Assembly: GCA_905210995.1 (NCBI GenBank)
Contig: CAJLZE010000034.1
Location: 1-23,603, forward strand
From: an uncultured Anaerotruncus sp.
GTDB lineage: Bacteria; Bacillota; Clostridia; Oscillospirales; CAG-272
DNA: 23,603 nt
Direction: 5' to 3'
Below, piece by piece: positions 1 to 7,596 of this stretch; the first letter of the stretch is position 1, and each line of letters begins with the position of its first letter. Position numbers and translations under genes: made by a program. The notes below the pieces were generated by a model. That model did no database searches. It had not been told where the DNA came from and saw nothing but the letters and a program-made list of their open reading frames with translations.

Positions 1-1
1 T

Positions 2-1642
2 TGCGAGCCGAGACCGATAGGCGAGATCGCCGCTTCTCTCGGCATAGGTGATGAATATATTGAGCCTTACGGAAGATACAAGGCAAAGATCGACCCCGCG
101 GCGGCGGAAAAGAGCGGACGCGGCGACGGAAAGCTGATACTTGTCACCGCGATAACTCCCACTCCCGCCGGAGAGGGAAAGACCACCACGACGGTGGGAC
201 TTGCCGACGGGCTGCGCCGCATAGGCAAGCGGGCGGTCGCGGCGCTGCGCGAGCCGTCGCTCGGTCCGGTATTCGGAATAAAGGGCGGCGCGACGGGCGG
301 CGGGTATGCTCAGATAGTGCCGATGGAGGATATAAATCTGCACTTTACGGGAGATATACACGCCGTCGGCGCGGCAAACAATCTGCTTGCGGCAATGATC
401 GACAATCACATCCAGCACGGCAACGCGCTCGGCATCGACCCGCGCAGGATAACATGGAAGCGCTGCGTCGATATGAACGACCGTCAGCTCAGATATATAA
501 CCGACGGTCTCGGCGGTGTGAAGAATGGGACACCGCGCGAGGACGGCTTCGACATAACCGTTGCATCCGAGATAATGGCGGTGCTCTGCCTTGCCGAGTC
601 GCTCTCCGACCTGCGCGCAAGGCTAGCGCGCATCGTAGTGGGGTACACATATGACGATAAGCCCGTCACCGCCGCCGAGCTCGGCGCGGCCGGGGCTATG
701 GCGGCGCTGCTGCGCGATGCGGTGAAGCCGAATCTCGTGCAGACGCTCGAGGGCACGCCGGTGTTCGTTCACGGCGGACCGTTTGCAAACATCGCGCACG
801 GGTGCAACTCCGTTATCGCGACACGGGCTGCGATGCGGTTCGGCGATTACGCCGTGACCGAGGCGGGATTCGGAGCCGACCTCGGGGCGGAAAAGTTTTT
901 TGACATCAAATGCCGTGCGGCGGGGCTTGTGCCCGATGCCGTTGTGGTGGTCGCTACCGTCCGCGCGCTTAAAATGCACGGCGGCGTGCCGAAGGGCGAG
1001 CTTGCGCATGAGGATCTTGCGGCGCTCGGGCGCGGCATGGCGAATCTCGAACGCCACGTTTCGAATATAAAGGAGGTCTACGGGCTTCCCGCGGTGGTCG
1101 CGGTCAACCGTTTCCCGACCGATACCGACGGAGAGATCGCGCTCGTCGTGCAAAAATGCGCGGTGCAGGGCGTCAGAGCTGTGCTTTCCGACGTATGGGC
1201 AAAGGGCGGCGAGGGCGGCGAGGAGCTTGCGCGCGAGGTCGTGAGGCTTTGCGACGAAGAGAGCGCGCATTTCCGCTTTGCCTATGGCTCCGATGCGGGT
1301 CTTGAGGAGAAGATAGCCGCCGTGTTGAAGAAGGTCTACCGCGGCAGCGGCGTCGAATACCTCCCGGAGGCGCGGCGTCAGCTTGAAAAGCTCGGCGCCC
1401 TCGGGTACGGCTGCCTGCCCGTCTGCATTGCAAAAACACAGTACAGCTTTTCAGACGATCCCGCAAAGGGCGGCACTCCGGAGGATTTTACGGTTACGGT
1501 GAGAGGTCTGCGCGTCAGCGCGGGCGCGGGATTCGTCGTCGTTCTGACCGGCGATATCCTGACCATGCCGGGGCTTCCCGCGTCTCCCGCCGCCGAGCGC
1601 ATCGATATTGATGCCGACGGGAAGATAACCGGGCTTTTCTGA
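2..1642 (+). CDS. fhs: Formate--tetrahydrofolate ligase, 5'-truncated by window edge
   Basis: This enzyme makes 10-formyl-tetrahydrofolate from formate, THF and ATP in the cytosol. It feeds purine synthesis and, in acetogens, the methyl branch of the Wood-Ljungdahl pathway. The frame is open from base 2. The first visible residues (CEPRPIGEIAASLGI, then EPYGRYKAKI) match the family's N-terminal region, so only about a dozen residues are missing from a usual length of about 556. The nucleotide-binding motif TPTPAGEGKTT and the family block EPSLGPVFGIKGGATGGGYA follow, and the protein ends with a typical DADGKITGLF tail. The GTG at 194 is internal, because family sequence continues upstream of it. 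A terminator hairpin follows 33 bases after the stop. The neighbouring BlaI/M56 operon is unrelated. The promoter lies outside the window. Confidence 0.97.
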   Translation, partial: CEPRPIGEIAASLGIGDEYIEPYGRYKAKIDPAAAEKSGRGDGKLILVTAITPTPAGEGKTTTTVGLADGLRRIGKRAVAALREPSLGPVFGIKGGATGGGYAQIVPMEDINLHFTGDIHAVGAANNLLAAMIDNHIQHGNALGIDPRRITWKRCVDMNDRQLRYITDGLGGVKNGTPREDGFDITVASEIMAVLCLAESLSDLRARLARIVVGYTYDDKPVTAAELGAAGAMAALLRDAVKPNLVQTLEGTPVFVHGGPFANIAHGCNSVIATRAAMRFGDYAVTEAGFGADLGAEKFFDIKCRAAGLVPDAVVVVATVRALKMHGGVPKGELAHEDLAALGRGMANLERHVSNIKEVYGLPAVVAVNRFPTDTDGEIALVVQKCAVQGVRAVLSDVWAKGGEGGEELAREVVRLCDEESAHFRFAYGSDAGLEEKIAAVLKKVYRGSGVEYLPEARRQLEKLGALGYGCLPVCIAKTQYSFSDDPAKGGTPEDFTVTVRGLRVSAGAGFVVVLTGDILTMPGLPASPAAERIDIDADGKITGLF

Positions 1643-1674
1643 GCGCGAAGGGAAGCGCTGCGTTCTAAAAAAAT

Positions 1675-1711
1675 AAAAACGGTGTGCGGTCTTATGCCGC
1701 ACACCGTTTTT
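1675..1711 (+). terminator. Rho-independent terminator of fhs
   Basis: A perfect 9-bp GC-rich stem, GGTGTGCGG (1681-1689) with CCGCACACC (1697-1705), is extended by A/T pairs into AAAAAC...GTTTTT around a 7-base loop. The right arm runs directly into a T run, the classic intrinsic terminator form. Confidence 0.93.
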
Positions 1712-1770
1712 ATGTCCCGGAGAGCAAATGTGAACTTTCGGTAAATCCCGCGATTTTTGCAGATTCGGGG

Positions 1771-1799
1771 TTGACTTTTCTGTCTACACGGTGTAAACT
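1771..1799 (+). promoter_or_regulatory. Promoter of the blaI-like/M56 operon
   Basis: A -35 box TTGACT (1771-1776) and a -10 box TAAACT (1794-1799) are separated by 17 bases. The expected start is near 1806, about 30 bases upstream of the BlaI-family ATG, which has the ribosome binding site AAGGAGGA at 1823-1830. Two inverted repeats lie on the spacer/-10 and on the transcription start. Confidence 0.85.
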
Positions 1800-1820
1800 A
1801 TATGTGGTTACAATGTGTAA
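1785..1820 (+). promoter_or_regulatory. Two BlaI/MecI-type operators
   Basis: Two dyads share the pattern TACA-N3-TGTA: TACACGGTGTA at 1785-1795 and TTACAATGTGTAA at 1808-1820. The first overlaps the spacer and -10 box, and the second covers the predicted start of transcription. BlaI, MecI and CopY repressors are known to bind TACA/TGTA dyads, so these are very likely the sites of the repressor encoded immediately downstream. Their centres are about 24 bp apart, so two dimers could sit on nearby faces of the helix. Confidence 0.82.
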
Positions 1821-1835
1821 ACAAGGAGGAATATC

Positions 1836-2201
1836 ATGATGGAATACCGTTTGGGCAGTGTTGAGTCGAGATTTGCCGACATCATATGGGAGTGCGAGCC
1901 GGTGACGTCGGCGGAGCTTGTGAAAAAAAGTGCCGAGGCGCTCGGCTGGAACAGGTCAACGACCTACACCGTTCTCCGCAGGCTTGCCGCCAAGGGGCTT
2001 TTCAGGCTTGAGGACGGAACCGTGACCTCACTCATTTCACGCGACGGATTTTATTCCTCGCAGAGCAGACAATATATCGACGAGAACTTCAACGGTTCTC
2101 TGCCCGCGTTCCTCAGCGCGTTCACGAACGGAAAGCGGCTGTCGGAAAAGGAAGTCGAGAGCATCAGGCGGATGATAGACGCCTACGGCGGAGGTAAATG
2201 A
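1836..2201 (+). CDS. BlaI/MecI/CopY-family transcriptional repressor
   Basis: This 121-residue protein is the usual size for the family. The N-terminal winged helix is clear: EADI-like core FADIIWE (residues about 13-19), VTSAELV, and the recognition-helix segment GWNRSTTYTVLRRLAAKGL (about 38-56), the family signature. The C-terminal part is helical and should dimerise. In BlaI/MecI it carries the scissile bond that a partner protease cuts or controls; the region FLSAFTNGK occupies that place, but I cannot assign the bond. The start is fixed by AAGGAGGA six bases upstream. The stop is separated by one base from the ATG of the M56 protease, so the two are co-translated. It probably represses its own operon through the two TACA-N3-TGTA dyads. 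No beta-lactamase or PBP gene lies nearby, so drug resistance is not implied. Confidence 0.95.
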   Translation: MMEYRLGSVESRFADIIWECEPVTSAELVKKSAEALGWNRSTTYTVLRRLAAKGLFRLEDGTVTSLISRDGFYSSQSRQYIDENFNGSLPAFLSAFTNGKRLSEKEVESIRRMIDAYGGGK

Positions 2202-2202
2202 T

Positions 2203-4308
2203 ATGACGGGGCTGTTTTTGCGTATACTAAACATGAGCCTTGCTGCGGGATGGATGGTCCTTGCCGTGGCGGCGGTGCGCCTTATATTCGGCAAAGCCCC
2301 GCGCGCGCTGTTCGTCGTCATGTGGGCGCTCGTCGGCATTCGCCTTGTGTGCCCGTTTTCGGTCGAGAGCGCTCTGAGCCTGCTGCCGTCCGCCGAGCCG
2401 GTGCCGGCCGATATCGCCGCGGCGGCGGTGCCCGCGCTTGATACGGGGCTGCCGCTCGTCGATTCGGCAGTGAATCCCGTTTTGGCGGCGGGGCTTTCGC
2501 CGCATCCCGAATACAGTGCCGATCCGATGCAGATCGTTACATACGCGGCGTCGGTAATATGGCTCGTCGGCGTAGCGGTCATGCTGATATATATGGCTGC
2601 GAGCTGCATCGCCATACATCTTCGGGTGAGAGAATCTGTCGCCGCCGCCGACGGCACCCGCATATGCGACCGCATCTCCGCGCCCTTCATATTCGGTGTG
2701 TTCCGTCCGCGGATATACCTGCCGTCGGATACCGATGCGGAAGCCGCAAGGTACATCGTCGCTCACGAGAAGGCGCACATCGCGCGGCGGGATCATATAT
2801 GGAAGCCTCTCGGTTTCATGCTCCTCGCGGTGTACTGGTTCAACCCGCTCATGTGGATCGCATATATCCTCCTTTGCCGCGATATCGAAAGCGCGTGCGA
2901 CGAAAAGGTCATTTCAAAGTTCGGCGACGGCGCCAAGGTGCCGTATTCAAGGGCCCTGCTCGGCTGCAGCGCCCGCAGGCGGCTCGTGTCCGCCTGCCCG
3001 CTCGCGTTCGGCGCGACGGGCGTCGGCAGCAGAGTCAGAAAGGTGCTGAACTACAAAAAGCCCGCATTCTGGCTCATCGCCGCATCGGTGCTCGCCTGTG
3101 CCGCGGTTGCGGTCTGCTTTATGACGAATCCCGGAAATAGAAATTCCTCCGGTTCGACGGTGCGCTTTACCGGCTGCGGGAGCGACATTGCCGGAGTCGG
3201 ATTTGCGGTCGGCGGAGCCCGCAGCAACGGCGGGCTTGAGCTTTCACTGTCGATAAGAAACAAAACGTCCGGCGAGCTGGTGTGCGGCACGTATTTTGAG
3301 CTGCTTGGCGAGAAGAACGGTGAATGGGAGATGCTGAAGCCGGCAAGACCGGTCGCGTTTGAGGATATCGCGTATAATATCCGCAGCGGAGGCTCGTGCG
3401 ATCTGACATATCGCATTTCGGACGGATATGACACGGCAACGGGTAAGAAGTACCGCCTCAGAACGGATATCGGTGCATCTGCATCCGAAAAGAAATATGT
3501 ATGGATAGATTTCGAGCTGATCGAGGGAGAGCCTGACGGTGGCACGTCTTACTATGCATACGGCGGGAACGAATGGGAGACGCCCACGCTGTCCCTTGAT
3601 GCGGACGAAAAGACCTTCGATTTTGCATACTCCATGCTCAGCTCGTATATGGCGAACGGAACATACACCGACGACGGCAGCCGCGTCGTCTGCCTTACGG
3701 ACGACGGAAAATATACATACACCTTCCGCAGGGAGGGCGGTGCGCTTGTTTTCGAGGCTGACGGCTCGTCGCCCATTCCGTCGTACAGATACTCCGAAAA
3801 GGACTCCGTGCCGACCGTATGCGTGCCGGACGGCGCGAGGTTTGACATACGGTTCGTTGCGGACGCGGTACCCGTGCTGCCGGGCGTTTTGTCGGAGCGG
3901 AGCGGTATGCCGTCGCTTAATGTTTCGGCGCCCGGGATGCCCGAACGACCGTCCGTCAGAGCTGTTGTGGGAAGCTACAATACCGAACGCACCGAAACCG
4001 GTCGCGGGCTTGAAATTTATGAGGTCCGTGATACACTGCCTGTGCTTGCGACGGGTGTGAGCGCTCTTTCGGCGTACAGGGGAAATACCGCTGCGCTTAC
4101 ATTCGATCGTCCGCCGCGGAGCATCGCTGTCGTCAGCTATGAATACGGCAGCGGAGCAAAAGAAGATATTGAAAACGTCACATCGGACGGCGGGGGTTAT
4201 TCCTTTGATATGAATGAAGGAAAGTACGTTTACGGGATAACGGCTGTTTGGGACGAGGGCAGTGCGGAATACGGATTCGTCGGCGAATATGCGCTGCCCC
4301 GAAGATGA
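2203..4308 (+). CDS. M56-family (BlaR1/MecR1-type) membrane sensor metalloprotease with novel extracellular region
   Basis: This 701-residue membrane protein is the expected partner of the BlaI-type repressor. Hydrophobic segments lie at about 8-30, 36-52, 110-133, 200-225 and 288-308. The cytoplasmic zinc-protease motif is AHEKAH (H188, E189, H192), and DIESACDE supplies the likely third ligand, E229. These are the catalytic landmarks of peptidase family M56. The extracytoplasmic part (about 315-701) has no SxxK or KTG penicillin-binding signature. By eye it contains an Ig-like stretch (about 317-425: ELSLSIRNKTSG, a typical Y/W core), a second beta-rich unit (about 465-560, with DDGKYTYTF) and a final beta-rich unit (about 585-701). 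The inferred role is to sense an envelope signal with the outer region and then inactivate the repressor. The ligand is unknown. The gene ends at a hairpin shared with enolase. Confidence 0.9.
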   Translation: MTGLFLRILNMSLAAGWMVLAVAAVRLIFGKAPRALFVVMWALVGIRLVCPFSVESALSLLPSAEPVPADIAAAAVPALDTGLPLVDSAVNPVLAAGLSPHPEYSADPMQIVTYAASVIWLVGVAVMLIYMAASCIAIHLRVRESVAAADGTRICDRISAPFIFGVFRPRIYLPSDTDAEAARYIVAHEKAHIARRDHIWKPLGFMLLAVYWFNPLMWIAYILLCRDIESACDEKVISKFGDGAKVPYSRALLGCSARRRLVSACPLAFGATGVGSRVRKVLNYKKPAFWLIAASVLACAAVAVCFMTNPGNRNSSGSTVRFTGCGSDIAGVGFAVGGARSNGGLELSLSIRNKTSGELVCGTYFELLGEKNGEWEMLKPARPVAFEDIAYNIRSGGSCDLTYRISDGYDTATGKKYRLRTDIGASASEKKYVWIDFELIEGEPDGGTSYYAYGGNEWETPTLSLDADEKTFDFAYSMLSSYMANGTYTDDGSRVVCLTDDGKYTYTFRREGGALVFEADGSSPIPSYRYSEKDSVPTVCVPDGARFDIRFVADAVPVLPGVLSERSGMPSLNVSAPGMPERPSVRAVVGSYNTERTETGRGLEIYEVRDTLPVLATGVSALSAYRGNTAALTFDRPPRSIAVVSYEYGSGAKEDIENVTSDGGGYSFDMNEGKYVYGITAVWDEGSAEYGFVGEYALPRR

Positions 4309-4323
4309 TACGGATACAGAAAA

Positions 4324-4351
4324 GAGCTGTCGCGCCGACGCGCGACAGCTC
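4324..4351. terminator. Convergent terminator between M56 gene and eno
   Basis: An 11-bp perfect stem, GAGCTGTCGCG (4324-4334) and CGCGACAGCTC (4341-4351), has a 6-base loop. On the minus strand it lies 17 bases past the enolase stop and is followed by TTTTCTGT. On the plus strand it is followed by a T-rich stretch (GGTTATTTATT). It can serve both converging genes, better on the minus strand. Confidence 0.8.
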
Positions 4352-4368
4352 GGTTATTTATTGCGTTT

Positions 4369-5664
4369 TTATTCGGCGCGTGCTGCGGGGCGTGCCGCGC
4401 AGCCGTAGGTCGCTGCGGGTCCCAGCTCAGCTTCGATGGCGGTGAGCCGATTGTATTTTGCCACGCGCTCGCTGCGGCACGGTGCGCCCGTTTTGATGAA
4501 GGGAGCACCCGTGCCGACGGCAATGTCGGCAAGGGCGGTGTCCTCTGTCTCTCCCGAACGGTGTGAGAGGATATAGGAATATCCCGCATCCCTTGCGGCG
4601 GCGATGAGGTCGAGCGTCTCGCCGAGCGTTCCGATCTGATTCGGCTTGACGAGCACGGCGTTCGCCGCGCCTTTTTTTATGCCCTCGCGGAGTCTTTTCA
4701 CATTCGTGACGAACAGATCGTCGCCGACGAGCATCATCCTGTGCCCCGTGAGGCGGGTAAGCTCCGCCCAGCCGTCAAAGTCGCGCTGATCGAGCCCGTC
4801 CTCAAGCGAGCAGATGGGGAAGCGCTTAGTGAGCGTTTCCCAGTATCCGCAAAGCTCCGAGCGGTCATAGGTCCTGCCGCGCTTCGGCATACGGTAAAGG
4901 CGGTCCTTTTCGTCAAACCATTCGCCGGATGCGGCGTCGAGCGCTATCCTCACGCGGTCGGTGTCATAGCCCGCCTTGCCTATCGCCTCGCATATGAGCT
5001 CGAGCGCCTCATCGTCGGTGGGAAGGTCGGGGGCAAAACCGCCCTCGTCGCCGACGCCGGTCGAAAGCCCGCGCGCCGAGAGCAGACTGCCGAGGGTGTG
5101 ATATATCTCCGCGGCGCACCTTATTGCTTCCGAAAAGCTCTCAAGCCCGAGCGGAACTATCATGAATTCCTGTATCTCGATATTGTTCGACGCGTGTGCG
5201 CCGCCGTTCAGGATGTTGAGCATCGGAACGGGCAGACGTGTTGCCGCCGCGCCGCCGATATAGCGGTAAAGGGGGATTCCGAAATGTGCAGCCGCCGCTT
5301 TGGCGGCAGCCAGAGAAACGGCAAGCGTGGCGTTTGCGCCGAGGTTTTCTTTGTTTTCGGTGCCGTCGGTCTGCAATATGACGCGATCGACCGTGTACTG
5401 GCGCGCCGCGTCAACGCCGCAAAGCGCTGACGAAAGCTCGCGTTCTATCCCCGCCGCGGCTTCGCGCACTCCCTTGCCGCCGTAGCGAGTCGGGTCTCCG
5501 TCCCGCTTTTCATGCGCCTCGTATATACCGGTAGACGCGCCCGAGGGAACAGACGCGCGCCCTTCGCTGCCGTCGGCGAGAAAGACCGTAGCCTCAACGG
5601 TCGGGTTGCCGCGCGAATCGAGTATTTCTCGTGCTCGGCAGGCTGATATTTCCGTACTTTTCAT
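4369..5664 (-). CDS. eno: Enolase (phosphopyruvate hydratase)
   Basis: Enolase interconverts 2-phosphoglycerate and phosphoenolpyruvate with Mg2+ in glycolysis and gluconeogenesis. The 431 residues match the normal length. The N-terminus has AREILDSRGNPTVE and the mobile catalytic loop VPSGASTG (S41 region). The metal-ligand and catalytic blocks follow in order: LNGGAHASNN, GDEGGFAPD, SLEDGLDQ, VGDDLFVTN, VLVKPNQIGT (catalytic Lys), and the signature SHRSGETEDT before IKTGAP. The ATG at 5664 has AAAGG upstream and starts the family-typical N-terminus. The gene stands alone, convergent with the M56 gene and divergent from the HAD phosphatase. I could not identify a convincing promoter; its leader holds two short palindromes (5690-5701 and 5708-5719). 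Confidence 0.98.
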   Translation of the reverse strand: MKSTEISACRAREILDSRGNPTVEATVFLADGSEGRASVPSGASTGIYEAHEKRDGDPTRYGGKGVREAAAGIERELSSALCGVDAARQYTVDRVILQTDGTENKENLGANATLAVSLAAAKAAAAHFGIPLYRYIGGAAATRLPVPMLNILNGGAHASNNIEIQEFMIVPLGLESFSEAIRCAAEIYHTLGSLLSARGLSTGVGDEGGFAPDLPTDDEALELICEAIGKAGYDTDRVRIALDAASGEWFDEKDRLYRMPKRGRTYDRSELCGYWETLTKRFPICSLEDGLDQRDFDGWAELTRLTGHRMMLVGDDLFVTNVKRLREGIKKGAANAVLVKPNQIGTLGETLDLIAAARDAGYSYILSHRSGETEDTALADIAVGTGAPFIKTGAPCRSERVAKYNRLTAIEAELGPAATYGCAARPAARAE

Positions 5665-5741
5665 TGTGCATCACACACCTTTCCTTTTTGAAAATATTTT
5701 CTCCGCGCACGGCTCCGTGTATGCGTTTTTTACGGTTTTTC

Positions 5742-5770
5742 TTGATATGTACCGCCGTATGTGGTATAAT
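5742..5770 (+). promoter_or_regulatory. Promoter of the HAD phosphatase gene
   Basis: TTGATA (5742-5747) and a perfect TATAAT (5765-5770) are separated by 17 bases. The -10 box ends 32 bases upstream of the ATG, and an AAAGGA ribosome binding site lies between them. Confidence 0.87.
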
Positions 5771-5802
5771 TAATGTAAGAGACAAAGAAAAGGATCGGTA
5801 CG

Positions 5803-6594
5803 ATGGGTAAATTTGACGGCTGGCTGATATGCAGTGATTTTGACGGCACCATATACGTTGACAAGGCGCTTTCGGACGAAAACTGCCGCGCGGTGAAATA
5901 TTTTCAGGATAACGGCGGCAGATTCACGTTTGCGAGCGGCAGATTTACGAATATGTTCGATTCGTTCCGCGACCGCATAGAAGCCAACGCGCCGATAGCG
6001 GGGCTTAACGGCTCGGTCATTGCCGATCCGTCGGACGGGCGCATACTTTACAGCGGCGGCGTGAGCCGCGACGGTGCGGCGGAATTTGCTTTCGGCTGCT
6101 TCGACGACTACCCGTCGGTGCGTGCGGTGATATTCTATACGCCCGACAGCCTTGTAAAGGTCACGCGCGACCGCATTGCCGACGGCACAGCCGTGCCCGC
6201 CGAGGTGTGCGCGGGGCTTCCCGAGACCCTCTCGAAAATAGCCGTTATAGCCGGCGCGGAGTCGAGCGGAGAGGTGTTTGCCGACATTACCGCCCGCACC
6301 GCGGGCAAATACAGTATTTCGCGTAGCTGGGTGTGCGGCATAGAGATAAACGACCCCGCAGATACCAAGGGAAAAGCCGTGAGGCGCATCGGAGGCATGG
6401 TCGGCGCCGGGCATATCGTGTGCGTCGGGGACTACGAAAACGATCTGTCGATGATAGAAGCCGCCGATATCGGCTATGCGGTCGGCAACGCCGTGCCCGC
6501 GCTTAAAGCCGCTGCCGACCGCATCACCGTTGACTGTCACGATCACGCGATAGCGGCGGTGATACGCGAGCTTGACGCCGAACTCGGCGTGTAA
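5803..6594 (+). CDS. Cof-type HAD-IIB family phosphatase
   Basis: This 263-residue cytosolic hydrolase belongs to the haloacid dehalogenase superfamily. Motif I is DFDGT, with nucleophile D12 and acid/base D14. Motif II is the serine in FASGRF. The motif III lysine lies in DTKGKA (K189). Motif IV is GDYENDLSM (D210, D214). The insertion between motifs II and III corresponds to the C2B (type IIB) cap. Relatives dephosphorylate sugar phosphates, phosphorylated cofactors or nucleotides, and the substrate cannot be read from sequence. It has its own promoter and AAAGGA site, and appears to be transcribed alone, because a separate strong promoter follows its stop. Confidence 0.93.
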   Translation: MGKFDGWLICSDFDGTIYVDKALSDENCRAVKYFQDNGGRFTFASGRFTNMFDSFRDRIEANAPIAGLNGSVIADPSDGRILYSGGVSRDGAAEFAFGCFDDYPSVRAVIFYTPDSLVKVTRDRIADGTAVPAEVCAGLPETLSKIAVIAGAESSGEVFADITARTAGKYSISRSWVCGIEINDPADTKGKAVRRIGGMVGAGHIVCVGDYENDLSMIEAADIGYAVGNAVPALKAAADRITVDCHDHAIAAVIRELDAELGV

Positions 6595-6626
6595 GAAGAA
6601 AACACGTCATCTTTTGCCGTGCGCGG

Positions 6627-6655
6627 TTGACTTGACGGCAAATATGAGATATAAT
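6627..6655 (+). promoter_or_regulatory. Promoter of the isomerase/epimerase-like gene
   Basis: TTGACT (6627-6632) and a perfect TATAAT (6650-6655) are separated by 17 bases. The expected start is near 6662, giving a leader of about 30 bases to the ATG at 6692 with GAAAGGA in it. This position shows that the open frame extending back to 6572 is not the real N-terminus. Confidence 0.88.
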
Positions 6656-6691
6656 TTAGTAAACTCATTTATCTCTGAAAGGAATACAGCT

Positions 6692-7525
6692 ATGATAAAA
6701 CTCGGAGTTATAACATCCCTCAACGCAAACGTGGAGGAGAACATCCGCCGCGTCGCCGAACTCGGGCTGCCCACCTGTCAGCTCAAATGCTGGAACAGCG
6801 CCTTTCTTACCGCCGAGATGGCAGACCGCGCTACCGCAGCCTGCCGTGAGTACGGCGTGGAGGTCAGCGCCTTCTGGTGCGGTTGGGACGGTATGGCTTA
6901 CTGGAATTTTTATGAGGGTCCGCTCACTCTCGGGCTCGTGCCGCGCGAATACCGTGCCGAAAGACTCAGAATGCTCCTTAAGGGCGCTGAGATCGCGCGC
7001 CGCATGGAGGTGCAGGACGTTGTTACACACGTCGGCTTCCTCCCCGAAAACCCCGCAACGACCGAATACAACGAGGTCGTTGCCGCGCTGCGCTACATAG
7101 GCAAAACTCTTCTGCCTCACGGTCAGTATTTTCTTTTTGAGACTGGGCAGGAGACTCCCGTCACCCTGCGCCGCACCATCGAGGACGTCGGCACCGGCAA
7201 CCTCGGCATAAACCTTGACCCCGCCAACCTTCTTATGTACGGCAAGGGCAATCCCATCGACGCTCTCGGCGTTTTCGGCGAGTATGTGCGCGGCGTTCAC
7301 GGTAAGGACGGAGAATACCCCACCGACGGCAGACACCTCGGCAAGGAAAAGCCGATGGGAGAGGGGCTCGTCGATTATCCCCGCTTTATCGCAAAGCTGA
7401 AAGCTCTCGGCTACGACCGAACCATAACCATAGAGCGCGAGATCAAGGGCGACCAGCAGGTGGCTGATATCCTTGCAGCCAAGGCAATGCTCGAAAAGCT
7501 GATAAGCGATCCCGAGGTCATCTGA
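6692..7525 (+). CDS. Sugar phosphate isomerase/epimerase-like TIM-barrel protein (AP endonuclease 2 fold)
   Basis: This 277-residue cytosolic protein belongs to the xylose-isomerase-like TIM-barrel superfamily (PF01261). It begins MIKLGVITSL and has the usual strand-end metal ligands: E150 in FETGQE, D176 in NLDPANLL, H203 in VHGKDGEYP and E248 in TIEREI. That is the divalent-metal site of epimerases and isomerases such as IolE or tagatose/psicose 3-epimerase relatives. The substrate cannot be assigned. The start at 6692 is chosen because GAAAGGA precedes it at normal spacing and a promoter lies just upstream. The MBOAT gene begins 71 bases downstream on the same strand with no convincing terminator between, so read-through is possible. 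Confidence 0.88.
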   Translation: MIKLGVITSLNANVEENIRRVAELGLPTCQLKCWNSAFLTAEMADRATAACREYGVEVSAFWCGWDGMAYWNFYEGPLTLGLVPREYRAERLRMLLKGAEIARRMEVQDVVTHVGFLPENPATTEYNEVVAALRYIGKTLLPHGQYFLFETGQETPVTLRRTIEDVGTGNLGINLDPANLLMYGKGNPIDALGVFGEYVRGVHGKDGEYPTDGRHLGKEKPMGEGLVDYPRFIAKLKALGYDRTITIEREIKGDQQVADILAAKAMLEKLISDPEVI

Positions 7526-7596
7526 CGGTCAAGCATTGCCCGCGTGTCGGAGGCGGCTGCGGGGGATAGTATTATTAACATCGGACAGGGTATAAA

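Noticed and set aside
6572..6691. N-terminal extension of the isomerase/epimerase-like frame
   Set aside because: The extension contains the promoter (TTGACT-17-TATAAT) and lacks family similarity. The ATG at 6692 has a good ribosome binding site.
7526..7596. Possible terminator between the epimerase-like and MBOAT genes (CCCGC...GCGGG)
   Set aside because: The stem is only 5 bp with a long loop and no T run, so it is not called.
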